64,000 bases of DNA from contig JAAVVG010000005.1 in assembly GCA_012976225.1 (NCBI GenBank), forward strand, positions 186,001 through 250,000, read 5' to 3'. The position numbers and the translations under genes are program-made. This document shows positions 57,971 to 64,000 of the stretch, piece after piece. The stretch is from Golubevia sp. BC0850 (Eukaryota; Basidiomycota; Exobasidiomycetes; Golubeviales; Golubeviaceae). Under the pieces are notes generated by a model. It was not told where the DNA came from and did not search any database. It worked only from the letters and a program-made list of their open reading frames with translations. Every line of letters begins with the position of its first letter. Position 1 is the first letter of the stretch.

Positions 57971-60082
57971 ATGATTCAACAACTGAGTTCAACCTTATTG
58001 CTAATCAGTTCAATCCTCTTAACTGGAGTTTCATCAAGTCAGTCACAATCACAGTCACCTTTCCTCTTATCAGCTCAACCTGAATCTCAATCTACTCTTG
58101 AAGCAGAAGCAGTCCCTCTACTAAGAATCTCAATTCATTCAAATCAATCTCAACTGAATCAGTTGAATTCAATCTTATCCGAACATTCAATCAACAACCA
58201 AGTTGACATTTGGAGAAAATCCAACTCTCCATGCTCGACTGACAATCACAATCAATCCACCTCTACCTCTGATTCAATTTGTCTCGACTTCACAGCCTCT
58301 GATCAAATCTCAGAACAGATACAACAGATACCTCAACTGAACATTCAGATTCTACAGAAAGATGTTCATCAACTCGTAAAACAGCAGAGATCAGATCGCG
58401 AGAGGAGTCAGAAAGGAAAAGACCTCTTATCAGCTCTAAAGCATAAATCCTTCCCACCTCCTCCTCATAGCCCGAATGAAGATGATAGCATTTGGCATGA
58501 CAGCTATCATAGCTTGGAAGAGTGAGTACCTTTATTCGAATTGTAGTCAGGCCAGCGGGAGCTTTGACGTGAGAGCTATCGAGCAATCGTGGGCAGGATA
58601 ATTGCTAGAATTAGGAAGTGTAACCCAAGGTTTCAGGTCTTCAATCGTATCTGTGAATCTGAGATTGCAGATAACTCATCTTTCTCATGCGCTGGGACGA
58701 GAGTAAATGAGCTCACAAGCACTGCCTTTGACCCACCTTCTCCGAAAGCTAACCCTGCTTTCACCTCTTTCATCCCCCCTTCTGCTTCTCAGAATCTCAA
58801 CCTACATCCAATCCCTAACCACTCGTTATCCATCTCAAGCTCGAGTCTCCCAAATCGGTCTTACCTCCGAAAATCGACCCATAGAAGCTTTAATCCTAAC
58901 TTCTCCTCCAAGACCTTCCAGATCCCCTTCAAAGCCAAGAAGAAACCTCAGAGCCGTTCCAGGAAGTCCAAGAGATCTCGATCAACATTTGGAAGAAGAG
59001 TCAAAGAAATTGGGATTCGTCTTCGTTGGAGAGCTTCACGCTAGAGAATGGATTTCAACTTCCACTTTACTTCATTTCGCTTCTTCACTTCTATCAACCA
59101 ACGATCCACTTTTAGAAATCTTTGAAATTACGATTATACCTTTGGGAAATCCGGATGGTTACGTTCATACTTGGGAGGAAGATAGGTTTTGGAGAAAGAA
59201 TAGACAGGAGAATAAGGAAGGGGAGGAAATTGGGGAATGTAAAGGGTTGAATTTGGGTAGTAATTGGGTGAGTGAAGAGAGCAGCTGGAGTACCTTCTTG
59301 TGAGATCGGGATGGAAAATTCATTAACTTTGAGGTTGTTCGTCTTTTAATTCGTGTCGATTAGGGACATGAATTTCAACCCTCTCCAATCTCAGAAAGTT
59401 GCTCTGAATCTTATTCTGGATCCGAAGCCTTTGAAGCTAAGGAAACTTTGGCGATTAAAGATTATGTGGATGATAAGGAGAGAAATATAAAGGGCTTTTT
59501 GGAAGTTCATAGTTATGGTCAACTTTGTAAGTTTCAAGTTTTTCCATTTCCCTTTGTCTCTTCGATCCGACTTTGTATCTTCGAAAACTGAAATCACGCT
59601 CTCTTCTTTTGTCATCCAGTGATGTATCCATTTTCTTTCTCCTGTGATCAAATGGTACCAGATGAAGAAGACCTAGCGGAAGTTTCTTTAGGTGCTTCTC
59701 GTGCTTTGAGAGATGTTCATGGTAGAGTGTATCAAACTGGCAAAGCCTGTGATGTGAGTCCTAGTTTTTCTCCATTTCCAAACTCCTCACTGCTCCTCTT
59801 CTCTATGAAACCTCACTTCCTTTACTCTCTGGTGCTTATTCCCGAACCTACTCTGCCTTTTATTTTCCCGAGTAGACTCTCTTCCCAGCTTCAGGTTCAG
59901 CAATCGATTACTTCTACTCATCTTCTCCAGCTAAAGTCAAATGGAGTTTCTCAATCGAGTTGAGAGATACTGGAACTTACGGTTTCTTGTTACCTCCAAC
60001 TCAGATCAAACCTACTTCTGAAGAGTTCCAAGCTGCAGCTTTGGATTTGTTGAATTTCATTAAAATGAAGGAGAAGAGATGA
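57971..60082 (+). CDS. Secreted M14-family carboxypeptidase with altered substrate pocket
   Basis: Zinc carboxypeptidase precursor. Five exons (57971-58521, 58793-59267, 59364-59526, 59620-59753, 59876-60082) give 509 aa. The N-terminus ([20 protein letters not shown]) is a signal peptide, then a propeptide to about 180. The peptidase domain starts near [19 protein letters not shown]. Zinc ligands are present in GELHAREWI (His, Glu) and EVHSYGQL (His), the base Glu in [15 protein letters not shown], and the Arg of FWRKNR. The usual NRNW motif, whose Arg holds the substrate C-terminal carboxylate, is replaced by GSNW in [14 protein letters not shown]. Fungal Ecm14-type members are also atypical, but they lose the catalytic Glu, which is kept here. 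Activity may thus be altered rather than lost. The family is clear; specificity is unknown. Confidence 0.88.
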
Positions 60083-60333
60083 GAACTTGGGTTGTAGGTG
60101 TAGGGAAATTTTGTTACGCTACTTTGTAAATCGATGATTCTTCTCCTTTGGTCGATGCAGTGGGAAGCTCGAAGTTGTGTCCTGGCTTCAGAAGATGAGA
60201 AATCGAGATAGAAAGTCGAGGGTTGAGAAAAGTATAAAGTATAGATAAGGCGACAAAGAAGCTAGTAAAACAGGGTATACAGATTTTGTGTTTCAGGAAA
60301 GGGAATCACTAAAAGAAGGGGGGGGGGTTCTAA
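60083..60333. other. Convergent intergenic region
   Basis: 250 nt between converging genes, with a run of ten G at 60318-60327. Nothing else seen. Confidence 0.4.
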
Positions 60334-61762
60334 TCATGCGTTACTGATACCGATCCTCTCTCCAACGCGAACCATAGTCTCTAAACCAGCGGCCGAGTTC
60401 TCAAGAAGGTCTGCATCCCATTCTACTTTGGCAGATGGAGGGAGCACCAGGATCACCGTACTACCTCCGTAAGCGAAGTAACCACTGTCGAGAGAAGAGG
60501 ACGAAGAGTCAGAAGTCAGAACCACCCAGACTTCAATCAGGATAGACACAAGTTCATCTCACGCTTCTTCTCCTCGTTTGACTGAATCTCCTTGATTGGC
60601 TTTAGACCATCCGATAGATCCGACTAGCATGGCTCCGATTGCTACCATTGCGACAGGGATGTTCATAGTTGGAGTTGGCGACCAATTCAAGAGCAAAACG
60701 TCTCTGCGATTAGTTGTGAAGACGTCAAAATTCTCATTCACAGCCTGAGGGTTGACAGTGTAGTACTCTCCGTCTTGAAAGGAAGAAGATGTAAAGTCAG
60801 AAAACAGTTCCAGGTGCTTCAATCTCGACCTTCGGTCAAACTCACCTAGATGCTTGGTAGGACCGCAAATGACTGGTCCAACCGAGTGGTGATAACGATG
60901 GTAATCTGATGGAGCAAGACGATAAATTGCAATTGAGGATCCTGGGGGAAATTCTCTGTCCGCCAGAGAGGCGTCTCCTACTAGATGGGTTAAATCGAAC
61001 TTCTTTCCTTTGATCCAGGTCTCTCTGGCCTCCTCGGAATCCTTAAACACAGTCAATCTACAATCAGCAGAAGAGCTGATGATTCTATCATTCCCTAAAT
61101 CAGCAATCGGTCTTTGACCTTGAGCTAATTTTCGAAAGAAGAATTCATTGAAAGTGGGATACTTTGAAAGATCCGGCTGTTCTAGTTCTGAAAGGTTAAT
61201 ACTGTAAGTCTTGACGAAATCTTGAATGTGTTCTAAAACTGATTGAGGATCTGAAGAATCATCATACACTTTCCCTTGTCGAATGGAGACTGACTTTAAC
61301 ATTTCAGAGACTGATTTGTACTTCAAGAGAGAGGTGTTGAGACTTCCTGAGAAAAGAAGATGCATCCCGACTCTGACGTAAATGGGCATGCTTTCGAAGA
61401 CTTTGACTCCAGGTTGACCTCTGATGGCAACGTAGTTCCCCATGTGATGAGATGTGAAGAGTTCATCCAATCGATCGTCGGAGAAGAAACGTTTCCACCA
61501 AGAACCATGTTGATTTGTTGTCGTAGCGGCCGGAGAGATGGCTGATGGGTTGTCTGTCGAGCAGTGTCCCAGAGTCTCACCTGAGAGAAGAGAGAGAGAG
61601 AGAGAGGATGTGAGTGAAAGATTGAGGGAATGGATAGGGGCTATACTTTGACTTACCTCCAATCGTCGAGCAGCTTGAGTCTACCAAGTTCTCCAGAACC
61701 TGTTCCATAGTGTGATGCTCTTCGCCATTTGGAACATGTTTGCCAGCGAAAGCGCTCATCAT
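60334..61762 (-). CDS. PSD: Phosphatidylserine decarboxylase
   Basis: Pyruvoyl enzyme turning phosphatidylserine into phosphatidylethanolamine. Four exons (61657-61762, 60846-61580, 60563-60773, 60334-60484) give 400 aa. Family motifs are in order: KYPTFNEFFFRKLAQGQRPI, ADCRLTVFKD, FPPGSSIAIYRLAPSDYHRY-HH, DVLLLNWSPT, and the self-cleavage site YFAYGGSTVI, where the Ser of GGST becomes the pyruvoyl group. The GGST form and the lack of a membrane anchor or mitochondrial presequence separate it from Psd1-type enzymes (LGST). It also lacks the N-terminal C2 and EF-hand regions of Psd2, so it is a short, probably soluble or peripherally bound type. Two ATG codons (61762 and 61759) lie side by side. 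The start is 140 nt from that of the divergent PrpF-like gene. Confidence 0.93.
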
Positions 61763-61902
61763 GTGGTTTCAAATGATAGTGTTGAGAAGAAGGACGAAGA
61801 TGCCGAATCGATCGGAGTAAGCTGGAAATATAGGGGCCTCTCACGCTCGCACTTTCTTCGACTCTTCATTTCAACTCTATCAAACGTCAAGTCCTTCTAC
61901 TT
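61763..61902. promoter_or_regulatory. Bidirectional promoter, PSD / PrpF-like gene
   Basis: 140 nt between outward-facing start codons. Both core promoters must lie here or within the genes. No clear TATA box. Inference from spacing. Confidence 0.45.
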
Positions 61903-63415
61903 ATGGCTCATCGATTGCAAGCCACTTTCATGAGAGGAGGAACCTCCAGAGGCCTCTTCTTCTCTGGAGTCTCTCTCGCACCATTTCGTCAAGAACATCG
62001 AGACAAGATTATCTGTTCAGCAATGGGATCTCCGGATCCAGGAGGTCGCCAAATCGACGGTCTAGGAGGTGGTGTGTCATCACTCTCGAAGTGCGCTATC
62101 GTTTCAACTCCAGGAGGTGGAATGGCTGGGATAGCGAATAAAGCTGGAATTCCAATGCCTGGATCCTCAGCTGGAGACCACAAGCGTCTTTACAACGATC
62201 CTGAAGAAGGATGGGACGTCAATTATAGATTTGGTCAAGTACCGGTTAATGGAACTCAAGTCGATTGGGGAAGTACTTGTGGGAATCTAGTGGCTGCTGT
62301 CAGTCAGTTTGCTATCGCGAGTAGGGCTTTTTCTCAAGAAAAGATTACTGAAAGGTTCGTTTCGTCTGAGGCGGAAGTAGACTTAGAGCATCCAACACCA
62401 GAATTTATACTTCCAATGCAAATCTTTGCCGCCAATGTTGAGAAGAGGATCTTGGTCAAAGTTCCAGTGATAGGAGAGAGACTCGACCAAGGATGGAATT
62501 GGTCGCCCAAACGGAGCGGTGAGTCCTGCCTTCCCTTTCCTTGGTCTATGACTTTCCTTCCTGAAAGTAGAGGACTGACACCTCTCAATACTCTCCCATG
62601 CAGGCGATGCTTCGATCGCAGGAGTCCCTGGGACGGCTGCTCCCATTCAGATCGAGACTCCTCTGGAAACGACAGCCCTACTCCCAACTGGTAATTCACT
62701 GGACACGTTCGAAGTAGAAGGTCAGCAAGTGGACTGCACTATCATCAACGCAGGTCTGGCAACGATTTTCGTCTCATCTTCTTCACCTTACTTGGAACTT
62801 TCGGAAGAGCTTCTACTCTCTCATCCTTCAGTCTTGGATTCTTCTCCGGTAATGCAAAAGCTACAAAACATCAGGGAAGCCGTATGCAACTCAACTTCTA
62901 ATCTAGAACTTAGTCCTTCAGAGCCTAAAATTTGTATCCTAGCTCCATCAACAGATTATACGAGCACAGAAGGCGTCTTCATCAAGAAGCAAGAGATGGA
63001 TTGTTTAGTCAGAGCAGTTAGTGTTGGAAATGTCCACAGAACTATACCGGCTACTGCTTTAAATGCTTTGGCCTGCGGCTTATGGCTTCCCAATTCAACT
63101 ATAGATCAAGCAGTAAGAAAGAGTTCTCCGAAACCAATTGGAATCGAAGCTGGAATCCATGCTCAAACTATCTCCGTCGGTCAGCCTTCAGGTGTCTCAA
63201 GTGCCACTTCAGTACCGGATAAAGAGGGGAAGGTTAATGCTGTACAGATGGTTAGAACTGCTAGAGAAATTATGAGAGGATTTGTTTCTGTGCCGGACGG
63301 GGTCAAGTTTGACGAAGGGTTTGAGAGTTTGGCTAATCAGAATGGAAGGTACTGGACTGGAAACTCTTGGACTCGTGAAAGTCGAGATACTAAGAGAGCA
63401 GGGTGGAACGGCTGA
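61903..63415 (+). CDS. PrpF-like isomerase (2-methylaconitate / methylitaconate isomerase family)
   Basis: Two exons (61903-62518 and 62604-63415) give 475 aa. The N-terminal signature FMRGGTSRGLFF is diagnostic for PrpF (DUF453). It continues with AMGSPDPGGRQIDGLGGGVS, SKCAIVSTP, VDWGSTCGNL, and in the second half INAGLATIFV, DYTSTEGVFI and GNVHRTIPATALNALA. PrpF isomerises 2-methylaconitate in the bacterial methylcitrate route for propionate; relatives act on related unsaturated tricarboxylates. Fungi usually use a methylcitrate dehydratase that does not need PrpF, so the substrate here is open. It has a normal intron and local base composition, so any transfer is old. It diverges from phosphatidylserine decarboxylase, with no evident pathway link. 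The family call is strong; the reaction is inferred. Confidence 0.85.
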
Positions 63416-63683
63416 GGATAGGAAACTCAACAGAGGGGAGGGAAGGGATGAGAAGGAGAGAAGGAGGTCGAGCGCCGGGTTGAAAAATCACTCTTCTTGG
63501 AATTTCGAAATCAATTAAGCTGTATTAGTCCTCCCTGTATCTTGATCAACTTCGTCTCTGAGCCTTGGGAAAATCGAACCCTTGAGTGGGGACGATTAGC
63601 TTATTCTCTTGACTTCTTCCTTCTGTTCGGATTTCTCACCTTTCTCATCTTAGACTCAGAAGACGCAAGACTCCATCCCCGGA

Positions 63684-64000
63684 ATGGCATCAGTACCATT
63701 TCAGACGGATTATTCTAGACCTGCTTCTTTAGCCTCGGCGAGATTAGGAGCTTCAGCAAGAGCCAGACAAACTGCAGCCGTCACAACCAGTGGACAACTT
63801 GCTGCATCAGCTTCTGGACCTCTGACTCACTTGGATGGAACAGATGCAGATTCTTTGACAGAAGATGAATACCTAGATAAACTGGAGGAAAAGGTCAACA
63901 AAGCTATAGATGATGATATCGAAAGTCTATTGGACGGCTTTCAGCAATTGGTCTTGCTATCTAGCGTGAGTTCCACCAGAACCGAATCAGACCTGATTGG
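63684..64000 (+). CDS. Med22/Surf5-like Mediator subunit, 5' part only
   Basis: The first exon (63684-63965) encodes 94 residues and ends at a GTGAGT donor; the rest lies beyond the window. The start MASVPFQTDYSRPASLASAR is followed by an Ala/Ser-rich stretch, then an acidic helical part, EDEYLDKLEEKVNKAIDDDI continuing ESLLDGFQQLVLLSS. That helix fits the N-terminal core of Med22 (Surf5), a head-module subunit of Mediator, which pairs in a coiled coil with Med11. The match is short and based on pattern only, so other small coiled-coil proteins remain possible. The ATG at 63684 is the first in frame after the previous gene's end at 63415. Confidence 0.5.
   Translation, partial: MASVPFQTDYSRPASLASARLGASARARQTAAVTTSGQLAASASGPLTHLDGTDADSLTEDEYLDKLEEKVNKAIDDDIESLLDGFQQLVLLSSVSSTRTESDLI

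Noticed and set aside
63560-63600. Minus-strand GGGTTCGATT resembling a T arm
   Set aside because: Stem bases AAGGG and TTCCC are not complementary in the needed orientation.
1-64000. A multi-gene biosynthetic, defence or mobile-element cluster
   Set aside because: I looked for PKS, NRPS, terpene, P450, transposase, reverse-transcriptase and capsid-type signatures and saw none; neighbours are mostly unrelated housekeeping genes.

Overview
The window is nuclear DNA of an intron-rich fungus, almost certainly a basidiomycete. Nearly every gene is cut by short introns (about 50-280 nt) with GTGAGT or GTAAGT donors and YAG acceptors. Coding density is high and convergent or divergent neighbours are close. 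The proteins are those of a free-living fungus: Vps1, Use1, a Crz1-like factor, an Nhp6-type HMG protein and a pertussis-toxin-class G-alpha. I cannot fix the subphylum. I recognised no transposon, retroelement or CRISPR array.

Layout. 0.1-2.7 kb (-): secreted GH51 arabinofuranosidase. 3.3-4.9 kb (+): RNase P protein Rpr2/Rpp21. 5.2-8.4 kb (+): dynamin Vps1. 8.7-10.4 kb (+): SNARE Use1. 10.8-12.4 kb (-): TatD/Scn1-type hydrolase with an unresolved first exon. 12.9-16.4 kb (+): 11-cysteine zf-4CXXC_R1 chromatin protein. 16.7-19.8 kb (-): glutaminyl-tRNA synthetase, divergent from an RWD/DUF1115 protein (19.9-21.2 kb, +). 21.6-23.0 kb (-): unrecognised gene. 23.8-25.9 kb (+): G-alpha. 26.9-29.2 kb (-): sphingoid-base kinase. 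29.5-30.8 kb (+): F-box gene with an apparent frameshift. 31.9-35.1 kb (-): Crz1-like zinc-finger factor. 35.6-39.4 kb (-): alanyl-tRNA synthetase with a likely mitochondrial extension, divergent from a Cex1/SCYL pseudokinase (39.5-43.1 kb, +). 43.7-47.4 kb (+): MHYT-domain membrane protein. 48.2-49.8 kb (-): F-box pseudogene. 50.4-53.3 kb (+): T5orf172 (GIY-YIG-like) protein. 53.9-54.7 kb (+): Nhp6. 55.7 kb (+): intron-containing tRNA-Leu(AAG). 56.4-57.9 kb: decayed coding relics and a degenerate CCCTACACT repeat. 58.0-60.1 kb (+): M14 carboxypeptidase. 60.3-61.8 kb (-): phosphatidylserine decarboxylase, divergent from a PrpF-like isomerase (61.9-63.4 kb, +). 63.7 kb to the edge (+): start of a Med22-like gene.

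Functional threads. Two aminoacyl-tRNA synthetases, an RNase P subunit, a tRNA-export-type Cex1 protein and a tRNA gene give a translation/tRNA theme, with AlaRS and Cex1 sharing one upstream region. Vps1, Use1, Cex1, PSD and the sphingoid-base kinase serve membrane traffic and lipids. G-alpha, the Crz1-like factor and the MHYT protein serve signalling. The least ordinary items are the MHYT protein, the CDCA7-like zinc-finger protein, the T5orf172 fusion, the carboxypeptidase lacking a normally conserved substrate-binding Arg, and the two frameshifted F-box genes. I found no single multi-gene novel system. All exon limits were read by eye from splice motifs and reading frame.
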